Shown here piece after piece: positions 7,770-16,419 of a DNA stretch of 39,252 nt; position 1 is the first letter of the stretch; every line of letters begins with the position of its first letter. The stretch comes from an uncultured Lachnospiraceae bacterium (GTDB taxonomy: Bacteria; Bacillota; Clostridia; Lachnospirales; Lachnospiraceae). The position numbers and the translations under genes were made by a program. The stretch lies in NCBI GenBank assembly GCA_910585605.1, contig CAJUFL010000032.1:1-39252 (forward strand), written 5' to 3'. The notes under the pieces were generated by a model. It had not been told where the DNA came from. It saw nothing but the letters and a program-made list of their open reading frames with translations, and did not search any database.

Positions 7770-9632
7770 TTATTTTAATGCTCTGGTTGCATTGATAACG
7801 GCTATAATCATAACTCCCACATCTGCAAAAATAGCCCACCACATATTCACAAACCCAACAGCACTAAGCCCCAGACATCCGAATTTGATCACTAATGCCA
7901 GAACGATATTCTGGTGCACGATACGAATTGTCTTTTTTGAAATCTTCATTGCCGTTGCAATCTTAGCCGGATCATCATCCATCAAAACAATATCTGCCGC
8001 TTCAATGGCTGCATCAGAACCCAGCGCTCCCATTGCAATTCCTAAATCCGCTCTGGAAAGCACCGGTGCATCATTGATACCATCACCCACAAAAGCAAGT
8101 TTTTCTTTCGCTCCTTTTGTGTCAAGAAGTTTCTCAACCTCCGCCACTTTATCAGCAGGAAGAAGTTCACTCTTTACTACATCTACACCTATTTCTTTGG
8201 CTGCTGCATCCGCAACCCGCTTGGCATCACCCGTAAGCATCACTACCTGTCTGACACCTGCCTCCTTCAGTCCGTAAACAGCTTCCCTTGCATTTGGCTT
8301 GATTACATCCGATATTAAGATGAATCCTGCATACCTGCCATCTATTGTAACATGCACCTCTGTTCCAACATTTTGGGGAACGTCATAAGATACTCCCAGC
8401 TTCTTCATAAGCTTTACATTCCCTGCGGCTATTCTTCTTTCATCTACCAAAGCCTGCACACCATGACCGCTGATTTCTTCTACATTCTGTACTCTTGCAG
8501 TATCTATGTCCTTCCCATAAGCCTTTTTTAGGCTCTTGCTGATCGGATGATTGGAATAACTTTCCACATAAGCTGCCATTTCCAGAAGTTCTTCCTTTGA
8601 AATTCCGTCTGCCGGTTCAATATGGGTTACTTCAAAGACTCCTTTGGTAAGCGTTCCTGTCTTGTCACAGACAACATACTTTGTCTCTGATAACGCTTCC
8701 AGATAATTAGAGCCTTTAATCAGAATACCCTTTGCACTTGCACCTCCAATGCCACCAAAAAAACTAAGAGGAATGGAAATTACAAGTGCACACGGACAGC
8801 TGATTACAAGCGTTGTAAGTGCCCTGAATGCCCACTGCATCCAGTTCCCTGGATTTCCCATAATTATATTTATGATTGGCGGACAAAGTGCCAGTGCCAG
8901 TGCACCAAAACACACAATAGGCGTATAATATCTTGCAAATCTCGTTATGAAATTTTCAGACCTTGACTTTTTCATGCTGGAGTTTTCCACCAGATCAAGA
9001 ATCTTAGATACCGTAGATTCTCCAAACTCCTTTGTAGTCCGGATGCGAAGTACTCCTGATATATTGACACATCCACTGATGACCTCGTCACCCTCTTTTG
9101 CTTCCCTCGGAAGACTCTCACCTGTAAGAGCACTGGTATTCAAAGAAGAACTGCCGCTGACGATCACGCCATCAATAGGAACCTTCTCTCCCGGCTGAAC
9201 GGTGATAATTGTCCCGATTGCCACCTCATCCGGTTCTACCTGTACCAGCTGTCCATCTTTCTCCACATTCGCATAATCCGGTCGTATATCCATCAATTCC
9301 GTTATATTTTTACGGCTCTTCCCCACAGCATAGCTCTGAAACAATTCCCCAATCTGATAGAACAGCATAACTGCCGTGCCTTCCACATATTCTCCTATTA
9401 CAATAGCACCAACCGTAGCTACTGCCATCAGAAAATTTTCATCAAATACTTCCCCATGGAAAATTCCAAGAATTGCCTTTCTTAAAATATCATATCCTAT
9501 AATCAGGTACGGTATCAGGAAAAATGCCAGCCTGATATACGGATTCTCTATGGGAATGAAATAAAATGCTATTACCAGCACAGTAGACATCAATATCCGT
9601 ATCAGTACTTTTTTTTGTTTCCTAGTCATCAT
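7770..9632 (-). CDS. P1B-2-type heavy-metal (Zn/Cd/Pb) translocating ATPase without N-terminal HMA domain
   Basis: 620 aa. Motifs in order: TM helices from about residue 10; actuator TGESLPRE; CPC metal motif in TM6 (ISCPCALVISIP); phosphorylation site DKTGTLTKG; SNHPIS (HP motif); MLTGDAKRVA; hinge GDGINDAPVL; then the C-terminal pair VIKFGCLGLS and WAIFADVGVM, whose Lys and Asp are characteristic of the ZntA/CadA group. It pumps divalent metal out at the expense of ATP. The usual N-terminal metal-binding domain is absent, but a separate HMA protein is encoded 39 bp upstream, so the ATPase is effectively split. Start ATG 9632, with a second Met adjacent and GGGAGG upstream. Confidence 0.95.
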   Translation of the reverse strand: MMTRKQKKVLIRILMSTVLVIAFYFIPIENPYIRLAFFLIPYLIIGYDILRKAILGIFHGEVFDENFLMAVATVGAIVIGEYVEGTAVMLFYQIGELFQSYAVGKSRKNITELMDIRPDYANVEKDGQLVQVEPDEVAIGTIITVQPGEKVPIDGVIVSGSSSLNTSALTGESLPREAKEGDEVISGCVNISGVLRIRTTKEFGESTVSKILDLVENSSMKKSRSENFITRFARYYTPIVCFGALALALCPPIINIIMGNPGNWMQWAFRALTTLVISCPCALVISIPLSFFGGIGGASAKGILIKGSNYLEALSETKYVVCDKTGTLTKGVFEVTHIEPADGISKEELLEMAAYVESYSNHPISKSLKKAYGKDIDTARVQNVEEISGHGVQALVDERRIAAGNVKLMKKLGVSYDVPQNVGTEVHVTIDGRYAGFILISDVIKPNAREAVYGLKEAGVRQVVMLTGDAKRVADAAAKEIGVDVVKSELLPADKVAEVEKLLDTKGAKEKLAFVGDGINDAPVLSRADLGIAMGALGSDAAIEAADIVLMDDDPAKIATAMKISKKTIRIVHQNIVLALVIKFGCLGLSAVGFVNMWWAIFADVGVMIIAVINATRALK

Positions 9633-9671
9633 ATCCTCCCTTCCGACAATCTGTCTGGTCTCTTCTAAATC

Positions 9672-9890
9672 TTATAAAAATATCTCGCAGTCCGGCTCTA
9701 CTTTTTTGCAGGCCTTTGTCACGTTTTTCATTACTGTCTTTACATCCGCACCATCTTCAAATTCAATGCTCATTTTCTGCGTCATAAAGGCTACTGCTGC
9801 ATCTTTAACTCCTGTTGTCTTTTTTGCTGCTTCCTCCATCTTAAGTGCACATGCTGCACAGTCTACCTCAATTTTATAATTTTTATTCAT
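9672..9890 (-). CDS. stand-alone HMA-domain metal chaperone
   Basis: 72 aa from ATG 9890 (MNKNYKIEVDCAACALKMEE), with AAAGGAGT upstream. The longer in-frame ORF to 9974 starts inside the promoter. One ferredoxin-like HMA domain with the metal motif D-C-A-A-C-A (CxxC) is followed by TTGVKDAAVAFMTQKMSIEFEDG. The domain normally binds soft metals and hands them to a P1B ATPase. It is the first gene of the operon and the ATPase next to it lacks such a domain, so the pair appears functionally joined. Confidence 0.9.
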   Translation of the reverse strand: MNKNYKIEVDCAACALKMEEAAKKTTGVKDAAVAFMTQKMSIEFEDGADVKTVMKNVTKACKKVEPDCEIFL

Positions 9891-9958
9891 AATACTTACT
9901 CCTTTCCAAAATATGGTTGATTCCCTTTTATGCTTTGAGAACAGTTTCCCTTTTTCAT

Positions 9959-9993
9959 ATGAACATTTAAACATGTATTCATTCTTTTGTCAA
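9959..9993 (-). promoter_or_regulatory. metal-operon promoter with candidate ArsR/SmtB-type operator
   Basis: -35 TTGACA (9988-9993, perfect), 17-bp spacer, -10 TTAAAT (9965-9970), reading toward the HMA gene. An imperfect dyad with outer arms ATGAA (9959-9963) and TTCAT (9978-9982) spans the -10. The TGAA...TTCA form resembles sites of ArsR/SmtB metal sensors. No such regulator gene is in the window, so the regulator assignment is a guess. Confidence 0.55.
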
Positions 9994-10055
9994 GAAATTT
10001 TTGCCTTCGATTTTGTTCTTCTTCCTAATTAATGGAATTAAATCTTTGCAATCGC

Positions 10056-10085
10056 TTTACAAGACATACCACGCTATGGTACACT
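10056..10085 (+). promoter_or_regulatory. promoter of the DUF202 gene
   Basis: TTTACA (10056-10061), 18-bp spacer, TACACT (10080-10085), about 26 bp upstream of the start codon at 10112. Divergent from the metal-operon promoter. Confidence 0.5.
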
Positions 10086-10111
10086 CTATTCTTAAAAAAG
10101 GAAGGTTTCTC

Positions 10112-10582
10112 ATGAGCACAAATAAGCATTCCGAACCAGACACAAAAGATTTGCTTGGAACAGAAATTGAATCGGGGATTCCCAGGAAAATTCCAGAATC
10201 CATGAAAAAGAAAAAAGCACTGGCATATAACCAGAACCAGCTTGCAGTGGAGCGGACAGAGTTTGCCAAAATACGGACAGAACTGGCATTTACCAACAGC
10301 CGGCTGGCAATGGACCGGACACACCTGGCATATCTTAGGACCATTGTATCTCTGGTGGGTAGCGGCGCCACTGTTTATAAGGCTCTTCCACTGCTTGGAA
10401 TCTCTCAGGAATTCACCTCCCTGCTCACAGCATTTTTACTGGTTGCCGCAGTTTATTTTATTTATAAAGATATTACCACTTACCCGAAGATGCGCCGCCA
10501 CCTTGAAAAGATGGAACAACAGGCAAGCAGGCTGGCAGAACAGGCAGAAAGCCACATTTACCGTGTGGATGATGATATCTGA
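10112..10582 (+). CDS. DUF202 family membrane protein
   Basis: 156 aa from ATG 10112 (MSTNKHSEPDTKD), with AAGGAAGG upstream. A charged cytoplasmic N-terminus holds repeated NQLAVERTEFAKIRTELAF / NSRLAMDRTHLAYLRT helices. The second is the conserved N-x-L-A-x-[DE]-R-T-x-L-A-[YW]-[IL]-R-T signature of DUF202. Two membrane helices (about 85-130) and a coiled-coil tail follow (HLEKMEQQASRLAEQAESH). The biochemical role of DUF202 is not established as far as I know. The doubled RT-helix before the membrane part is slightly longer than minimal members. Confidence 0.8.
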   Translation: MSTNKHSEPDTKDLLGTEIESGIPRKIPESMKKKKALAYNQNQLAVERTEFAKIRTELAFTNSRLAMDRTHLAYLRTIVSLVGSGATVYKALPLLGISQEFTSLLTAFLLVAAVYFIYKDITTYPKMRRHLEKMEQQASRLAEQAESHIYRVDDDI

Positions 10583-10588
10583 TTTTTC

Positions 10589-10617
10589 TTGCCAATCCTC
10601 TTTATTTGTTTTACAAT
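10589..10617 (+). promoter_or_regulatory. promoter of the SDR gene
   Basis: TTGCCA (10589-10594), 17-bp spacer, TACAAT (10612-10617), about 36 bp upstream of the start codon. It suggests the dehydrogenase has its own transcription start and is not only read through from the DUF202 gene. Confidence 0.6.
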
Positions 10618-10653
10618 AAAATTACATTTTTATGAAAGAGGAGGTATTGATCC

Positions 10654-11454
10654 ATGGGATTTTTAACAGGAAAAACAGCCATCATCACAGGTGCGGGACG
10701 TGCTGTTTTAAGTGACGGAAGATGCGGCTCCATCGGTTACGGTATCGCAACCGCCTATGCTAAAGAAGGAGCAAACCTTGTCATTACCGGACGTAATGTC
10801 AAGAAACTGGAAGACGCCAAGGAAGAACTGGAACGCCTTTATGGCATCAAAGTATTAATTGTACAGGCAGATGTAAATGCAGGTGCGGATAATGAAGAAG
10901 TGGTTGCCAATGTAGTCAAACAGACAATGGATACTTTTGGAAGAATCGATGTGTTAATCAATAATGCACAGGCTTCTGCTTCCGGCGTACCGCTTGCCGA
11001 GCATACTACCGACCAGTTTAACCTGGCTCTCTATTCCGGTCTTTATGCCGCATTTTACTATATGAAAGCTTGTTATCCACATTTGAAGGAAGCAAAAGGC
11101 TCCGTAATCAATTTTGCATCCGGTGCCGGTCTGTTCGGTAATTTCGGACAATGTGCATATGCTGCTGCCAAAGAAGGAATCCGGGGACTGACCCGTGTAG
11201 CTGCAACGGAATGGGCAAAGGACGGAATTAATGTCAATATCGTCTGCCCGCTTGCATGGACAGCACAGTTGGAGCAGTTTCAGAATGCATATCCTGATGC
11301 CTTTGAAAAGAACGTGCATACGCCGCCTGCGGGACATTTCGGTGATGCAGAAAATGAAATCGGCAGAGTCTGCGTTCAGCTTGCTTCTCCTGATTTCAAA
11401 TATATGACAGGGGAAACCCTTACTTTAGAAGGCGGTCTTGGACAGAGACCTTAA
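10654..11454 (+). CDS. short-chain dehydrogenase/reductase (possible hydroxysteroid dehydrogenase)
   Basis: 266 aa, classical SDR. The nucleotide loop TGAGR...GSIGYGIA (residues 12-31) carries an unusual insertion between the first Gly pair and the GxG. Then come QADV, INNAQ (NNAG variant), the catalytic Ser156 in NFASGAG, Tyr169 and Lys173 in YAAAKEG, and the C-terminal TGETLTLEGGLGQRP. NAD(P)-dependent oxidation or reduction of an alcohol or ketone is certain at family level. The substrate is not. The inserted loop and SGLYAAFYYMKACYPHLK segment recall the clostridial 12-beta-hydroxysteroid (bile acid) dehydrogenase branch, which I know only from memory. SD GAGGAGG precedes ATG 10654. Confidence 0.88.
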   Translation: MGFLTGKTAIITGAGRAVLSDGRCGSIGYGIATAYAKEGANLVITGRNVKKLEDAKEELERLYGIKVLIVQADVNAGADNEEVVANVVKQTMDTFGRIDVLINNAQASASGVPLAEHTTDQFNLALYSGLYAAFYYMKACYPHLKEAKGSVINFASGAGLFGNFGQCAYAAAKEGIRGLTRVAATEWAKDGINVNIVCPLAWTAQLEQFQNAYPDAFEKNVHTPPAGHFGDAENEIGRVCVQLASPDFKYMTGETLTLEGGLGQRP

Positions 11455-11486
11455 TTCCGAAAGAACATTATCTCAATGCTATACAA

Positions 11487-11530
11487 AAAGAGATACGGCA
11501 TTCAAAATATCCTGATGCCGCATCTCTTTT
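11487..11530. terminator. bidirectional terminator
   Basis: Stem AAAGAGAT-a-CGGCAT pairs with ATGCCG-c-ATCTCTTT around a 13-base loop. T runs occur on both strands (CTCTTTTC on plus; CTCTTTTTG on minus). It ends the SDR gene and the convergent ABC permease gene. Confidence 0.85.
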
Positions 11531-11617
11531 CTTTACACTTTTTATTAACCAATCTATAACTTTCATCTGCTTGCTCCTGTTTTAGGAATCCTATGCCAGG
11601 CTAACCCATCAGCCTTC

Positions 11618-12349
11618 TCATACAAATTTTCTGATCCTCAACAACTCTACCCTAAGTACTGCCATAATAACTCCATACCCCATTAATACACCAAATACAA
11701 TCATGATTTTTCCCATATTAAAATACTCCTGATTAGAAAACCGGCTTACTACATCAGAAACAGGCGGCACCAGCCATAACACAAACTTGGAAACTGGAAA
11801 TCTATGAATCACCGCAATTCTCACGATTACCAAAAGAGCCAGAAAAAAGGTAGCTCCCATTCCTATTTTTCTATCCCTAACTATCCGTGGATGAAAAATA
11901 CCTCCTGCCATCGCTCCGTTGAAGCTACAGACACACATCAATAAAAAACCGCCTATAACATCGAACAAAAGAATCCCTCTTCCAAATACTCCGCCTCCAT
12001 GAAGTATATGGTTTAACATCGGCACTCCTATCGATATACCTGTTGCAACAGCACTTACCATACCCATAAAAAGAATCTGGCTGATATAATATATCCTCTC
12101 ACTTTGAAGCCGCAATATGATAATCTGCTCTGACACCTCCGGCTCTATCTCCTGACTGACCGCTCCAACCCACACCATAATCAAAAACAGAAACAGGCTC
12201 ATCATGGAAAAGCTGCTTACAACTCCCACAGGCGTAACTGTATACATAACAGAAATCACTGCCAATAACGTAATCAACGGCAATATATACTTCCCCGATA
12301 ACATATACTGCCTATATTGATACCGGAGCAATTCCTTCATTGTCTTCAT
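11618..12349 (-). CDS. ABC-2-like transporter permease
   Basis: 243 aa with about six hydrophobic helices (YILPLITLLAVISVMYTV; FSMMSLFLFLIMVWVGAV; IGVPMLNHI; LLMCVCSFNGAMAG; TFFLALLVIVRIAVI; MIVFGVLMGYGVIMAVL). An EIEPEVSEQIIILRL cytoplasmic stretch follows helix 2, as in ABC-2 export permeases of the antibiotic or peptide type. It overlaps the ATPase gene by 38 bp, and a second in-frame ATG at 12340 would still overlap. The substrate is unknown. It ends the probable ATPase / TPR / ABC operon. Confidence 0.8.
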   Translation of the reverse strand: MKTMKELLRYQYRQYMLSGKYILPLITLLAVISVMYTVTPVGVVSSFSMMSLFLFLIMVWVGAVSQEIEPEVSEQIIILRLQSERIYYISQILFMGMVSAVATGISIGVPMLNHILHGGGVFGRGILLFDVIGGFLLMCVCSFNGAMAGGIFHPRIVRDRKIGMGATFFLALLVIVRIAVIHRFPVSKFVLWLVPPVSDVVSRFSNQEYFNMGKIMIVFGVLMGYGVIMAVLRVELLRIRKFV

Positions 12350-13151
12350 TCCACATACCTCTCAAGTTCCATCCCGCTTCCAACATTTCCAGAACCACCT
12401 CATTACAATCCGATTCTGTTACCCGTAGATAACACCCCTTTTCATTAAACTGTAAATGCCCTTTTCTTTTATCCGGAATTCTGGTTCTTTGCTGTCCTTC
12501 AAAAAATAGAATATACTTTTTTTCTGCACAAGACATCCCATTATGAATCTCAGCCAATTTTCCATTTTCCAACCGGTAAACAACATCTGCAATAGCATCC
12601 ACCAGATAAGGTTCATGGCAGGACATCAGAACCATAACTTTCTTCTTCCGCAATTCACCTATTTTCTGTATAAATACCTGCTGGGACATTACATCCTGTC
12701 CGGAAAGGGGTTCATCCAGCAGCAGTACATCCGGTTCCACCAACAATGACTGTACGACTCCAACCTTCTGCAAACTGCCCTTAGACAAATGTTTCATCGG
12801 AATCTCCAGCATTCCCACCAAAAAAAATTCCTCTGACAAATCATAAACTCTCTTTTTTGCTTCCTCTTTGCCCAGCCCAATCATTTTCCCCTGGCTGATC
12901 AAATACTCTCCTGCCGTCAGATTCATTTTAGGAAAATGCTCCGGTACATAATGAAACAGCAATGGATGTTCGCAGCTTACCTTTCCTGAAGTTGGTCTGA
13001 CCAGCCCTGCAATCACCTTTAATAAAGTGGTTTTTCCACAACCGTTGTGTCCGGTAAATGCAACAGAGCAGCCATGTTCAATAGTCAGACTAATATCATT
13101 TAAGACCATATTTTGATTATATTGTTTGACGATGTTATGAAGTGTAATCAT
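12312..13151 (-). CDS. ABC transporter ATP-binding protein
   Basis: 279 aa. Walker A GHNGCGKTT (about residue 34), signature LSKGSLQKV (LSGGQ variant), Walker B VLLLDEPLSGQD and H-loop SCHEP. The Q-loop glutamine is not obvious: the site reads HYVPEHFPKMNL, as in some antibiotic-type ABC-2 ATPases. After about residue 205 a 70-residue extension follows (FFEGQQRTRIPDKRKGHLQF... LEMLEAGWNLRGMW). It pairs with the overlapping permease. It begins only 26 bp after the TPR gene's stop, with GAGGAATAA as SD, so it may be co-transcribed with the STAND/TPR genes. Confidence 0.92.
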   Translation of the reverse strand: MITLHNIVKQYNQNMVLNDISLTIEHGCSVAFTGHNGCGKTTLLKVIAGLVRPTSGKVSCEHPLLFHYVPEHFPKMNLTAGEYLISQGKMIGLGKEEAKKRVYDLSEEFFLVGMLEIPMKHLSKGSLQKVGVVQSLLVEPDVLLLDEPLSGQDVMSQQVFIQKIGELRKKKVMVLMSCHEPYLVDAIADVVYRLENGKLAEIHNGMSCAEKKYILFFEGQQRTRIPDKRKGHLQFNEKGCYLRVTESDCNEVVLEMLEAGWNLRGMWNEDNEGIAPVSI

Positions 13152-13177
13152 TTATTCCTCTATAAACTTTTTCTGTA

Positions 13178-14962
13178 TTATTCCTTGTTAACAATAGGAA
13201 AAGCCGGCTGTTTTTTCAGCAGTTCTTCTGCTTCCTGGTACTTTCCCTGTGCTTCATACACGTTAACTAAATTATTGTAACTTACTGCTGTCTTGGGATG
13301 ATTTTCCCCTAATATGCTTTCCAATATAACAATTGCTTTTTTATACAGTTCTTCTGCTTTCTGATATTTTTCCTGTTTAGCATACATATTGGCTAAATTA
13401 TTGTAACTGCCTGCTGTATCAGGATGATTCTCGCCTAATGCTTTTTCACGAATAGCAATTGCTTTTTTATGCAGTTCTTCTGCTTCCTGATATTTTTCCT
13501 GTTCTGCATACACAGTAGCTAAATTATTATAACCAATTGCCAGATCGGGATGGGATTTGCCTAATACGTTTTCCCATACAGCAATTGCCTTTTTATACAG
13601 TTCTTCTGCTTCCTGATATTTCCCCTGCTCTTTGTATATGCTGGCTAAATTACTGTAACTGCTTACTGTATCAGGATGATTTTCTCCTAATATATTTTCC
13701 CATATAGCAATCGCCTTTTTACAAAATTCTTCTGCCTTTTGGTACTTCCCTTGTTCTGCATATACAATAGCTAAATTATGATAACTTTTTGCTGTTTCGG
13801 GATGGGATTTTCCCAAAATATTTTCCCGCATAACAATCGCTTTTCTGTGTAATTCCTCTGCCTCTTCATATTTTCCCTGTGCTTCATATACAATAGCCAA
13901 ATTATGATAACTGCTTGCTGTCTTAAAGTGATTATCTCCTAATATATTTTCCCGTATAGCAATCACCTTTTTACAAAGTTCTTCTGCTTTCTTGTATCTT
14001 CCCTGTGCTTCATATACAATAGCCAAATTGTTATAGCTGACTGCTGTATCAGGATGGTTTTCTCCCAATATATCTTCCTGTATAGCAATTGCTTTTTCAT
14101 ACAGTTCTTCTGATTCCTGGTACTTCCCCTGTTTTAAATACACATTAGCCAAATCATTGTAACTGTATGCTGTATCGGGGTGAGATTCTCCTAATATACT
14201 ATTCCGTATTTCCAATGTTTTCTTACATAGATGTTCGGCTTGTTCATATACCCCTTGTTGGTTATATACACGGCTTAGCATCTCATAAATAACAGCAGTT
14301 TCCAGATGATCTTTTCCAAATAATTCTTCACATATTTCCTTCGCCTGTAATAACAATGCCTTTCTTTCAGGATACTCCGCTTCCTTTGCTTTCTGTATCA
14401 AACGACGCATCTCATTATTTTTCTCTCTTTTTTCTTCTGCACTCCATTGGCTTTTATCCAGTACTTCCGGATTGGTTGATGGGAGAGTTCCTACTTCTTC
14501 ATTTTTAGAAGGTAAATCCGGCTCTCCGGCTTTCCGTTTCCATACATTATCATCAAATAAAATTCTTAATTTAAAAAAAGAGTAAAGGTCATATGCACCA
14601 CAGGAAAGCTGATGATCGCCATAGGGCGTGGTAAAAAAAATCAGATTTTTCTCAAGCCTTGCAAGCATATCCCGGCTGAAATTCAGCCGCTTTAAATCAG
14701 ATTCGTCCTGAACAGCAAATTGAAAATTCATTATAAAAAAGGTCTGTGTTTCCGGCAAAGAAAGAACCATCTCTTCTAAATCACGAAAAACATATTTCCC
14801 AGGATTGCGTTTATAATCATAAATTTCCACCTGCCCACCCTGATAAACTGCGGCGATTTCCTCCTGTGTTTCTTCATCCGCTACCACTAAAAAAATACCA
14901 TATTCCGATTTGTTGATAATCCATCCTAAGGTCTGATAGCTTTCCTGATTACGGTGTAACAT
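13178..14962 (-). CDS. kinesin-light-chain-type TPR protein, partner of STAND-like ATPase
   Basis: 594 aa. Residues 1-140 form an alpha/beta domain (GIFLVVADEETQEEIAAVY; ETQTFFIMNFQ; LIFFTTPYGDHQLSCGAYDLYSFFKLR) that resembles target-facing domains seen beside P-loop ATPases in bacterial conflict systems. I cannot name it. A charged linker follows, then a degenerate TPR (about 195-241), eight TPRs of exactly 42 residues (242-577, consensus AEELYKKAIAIRENILGENH) and a short cap. Such repeats are protein-binding scaffolds. The ATPase stop overlaps this gene's start by 14 bp, so the two are translationally coupled. Confidence 0.85.
   Translation of the reverse strand: MLHRNQESYQTLGWIINKSEYGIFLVVADEETQEEIAAVYQGGQVEIYDYKRNPGKYVFRDLEEMVLSLPETQTFFIMNFQFAVQDESDLKRLNFSRDMLARLEKNLIFFTTPYGDHQLSCGAYDLYSFFKLRILFDDNVWKRKAGEPDLPSKNEEVGTLPSTNPEVLDKSQWSAEEKREKNNEMRRLIQKAKEAEYPERKALLLQAKEICEELFGKDHLETAVIYEMLSRVYNQQGVYEQAEHLCKKTLEIRNSILGESHPDTAYSYNDLANVYLKQGKYQESEELYEKAIAIQEDILGENHPDTAVSYNNLAIVYEAQGRYKKAEELCKKVIAIRENILGDNHFKTASSYHNLAIVYEAQGKYEEAEELHRKAIVMRENILGKSHPETAKSYHNLAIVYAEQGKYQKAEEFCKKAIAIWENILGENHPDTVSSYSNLASIYKEQGKYQEAEELYKKAIAVWENVLGKSHPDLAIGYNNLATVYAEQEKYQEAEELHKKAIAIREKALGENHPDTAGSYNNLANMYAKQEKYQKAEELYKKAIVILESILGENHPKTAVSYNNLVNVYEAQGKYQEAEELLKKQPAFPIVNKE
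13232..14239. repeat. eight tandem 126-bp coding repeats
   Basis: 1008 bp made of eight units of 126 bp each, without any indel between units, encoding the 42-aa TPRs. Units are strongly similar at DNA level (for example TTCTTCTGC and AATATATTTTCCCG blocks recur in phase), so repeat-number change by recombination is possible. Confidence 0.9.
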
Positions 14963-16271
14963 CTTTTATCAACTCCTGATCTTTGAAAAACTGTACCACC
15001 AGAGGGTGAACGTTATGCCAGCGCTTTCCATTATATTCCAGTACTACGGAAGCCTCCAGCATGTTCAGCAGCATTTTTTTATCCTCAATAACTTCCCTAT
15101 TTCCACCACAAATATTCAATAAAAACTCATAATCCTTTCTCTCAATCCGTCTGGTCAGGGATGTCTTTAGTTCCTCCAATGCCCGGTCGGCATCTTCCAT
15201 AGAGATTGTGGGGCTCTTTCTTCGAACGGCTCTGCTCGCTGATGTATTGATTACATAAAATAAATCCCGCAAAGAACCTCCTGTATATTGAATCATTTTA
15301 TCTAATACATCTGGCTCAAACAAATCTAAATCGGTCCGCTTTTCCACGATTTCCCGTATCACATCAATCCCTTCGGAAAATGGCTCCCCTTTGATCGTTT
15401 CAATTTTAATCATCGGCAGAGTTTTTGTTATAAAATAACTTTCCATTGCTGAAAATCTGGAATCATAAGAAAGCCCGATAGGAAAAGTATAAATAACCGG
15501 AAACTTCATACCAGACAGGCTTGCTGCATAATTATCAAATACCTTCCATGCATCCTCCGGATTCAATTTGTCCAAATCTTCAAAAATAATAATCGGAAGC
15601 TTCCCTCCTGTTTTTTTAGAAATCTCATCTGCCACATGATTCAACAGATCAATCCATTCACTGGAACGGTTGCTGATTCTTTTTCTGTATTCTCTTCTGG
15701 TTTCTTCATTATATTTCAAATCAGCTTTAATCTTGGTAAATACATCTAAAAGATGAAGCAATACTCCTGATGTTCCAGCCGATATCCCGCTTTCAATTGT
15801 AGCAGCCTCCATCTCTTGGGAAGCCGTAATTTCCATTCCTTCAGCCCAGAAATTCATGATACAGTCAAGCGTTTTTTCATCTATTTCACAGTTGGATTCT
15901 TCTGCAACTTTTAACAAAGATTCTCCCATCAAAATAAAAAGATCCGAATTGGAAATATTGAGCAAGTCTAAATCCAGGCTGCAAATAACTGTTTTGACCG
16001 GATAGCCATTCGATACAAACGCTTCCGACATCCGATTCAATTCCGTACTCTTACCGCATCCCTGATGTCCTAAAAGTAAAAATGCATTTTGGGTATTCTG
16101 TCTCGCCGGATTCTGACAAATTTCTAAAATATCCTCTATTGGTGAGCTATATTTATCGCCTGTACGGCATTCCATTGTATCACTGCAATAAAATCTGTCC
16201 ATCTGTTCTGTTTTCAAGGCCTCTGGCATAAATGCATTTATCATTTCAGAAATTTGATTCGCATATTTCAC
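14949..16271 (-). CDS. STAND/ORC-like P-loop ATPase
   Basis: 440 aa starting with GTG 16271; AGGAGG lies 9 bases upstream, which decides the start. Walker A GHQGCGKS (68-75), Walker B IIIFEDLDK (227-235), a following sensor-like segment, then a helical lid and a C-terminal winged helix (about 365-430: DYEFLLNICGGNREVIEDKKMLLNMLEAS..WHNVHPLVVQFF). The layout is that of ORC/Cdc6- or STAND-like regulatory ATPases that switch on ligand sensing. Region 145-180 (AATIESGISAGTSGVLLHLL) is small-residue-rich and could be a flexible or membrane-active helix. First gene of a probable four-gene operon with TPR, ABC ATPase and permease. Confidence 0.85.
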   Translation of the reverse strand: MKYANQISEMINAFMPEALKTEQMDRFYCSDTMECRTGDKYSSPIEDILEICQNPARQNTQNAFLLLGHQGCGKSTELNRMSEAFVSNGYPVKTVICSLDLDLLNISNSDLFILMGESLLKVAEESNCEIDEKTLDCIMNFWAEGMEITASQEMEAATIESGISAGTSGVLLHLLDVFTKIKADLKYNEETRREYRKRISNRSSEWIDLLNHVADEISKKTGGKLPIIIFEDLDKLNPEDAWKVFDNYAASLSGMKFPVIYTFPIGLSYDSRFSAMESYFITKTLPMIKIETIKGEPFSEGIDVIREIVEKRTDLDLFEPDVLDKMIQYTGGSLRDLFYVINTSASRAVRRKSPTISMEDADRALEELKTSLTRRIERKDYEFLLNICGGNREVIEDKKMLLNMLEASVVLEYNGKRWHNVHPLVVQFFKDQELIKDVTP

Positions 16272-16317
16272 TTGGTGAATCCTCCTGTTCTTATATTTTC
16301 ATTAAATATCCAATGCT

Positions 16318-16346
16318 ATTATAACGTATATTCTAAACTATAGCAA
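16318..16346 (-). promoter_or_regulatory. promoter of the ATPase-TPR operon
   Basis: -35 TTGCTA (16341-16346), 17-bp spacer, -10 TATAAT (16318-16323, perfect), about 47 bp upstream of the GTG start. Confidence 0.75.
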
Positions 16347-16419
16347 AATAATTCTCAGAAATATCAGCCTCTATGTGTGAAAAATTGTACCAATTAAAAA
16401 GAGATGGAAGAAAAGCAAA

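Noticed and set aside
13232..14239. Regular direct repeats that could suggest a CRISPR array or satellite
   Set aside because: The period is 126 bp and in frame with a coding TPR protein; there are no short repeats with unique spacers.
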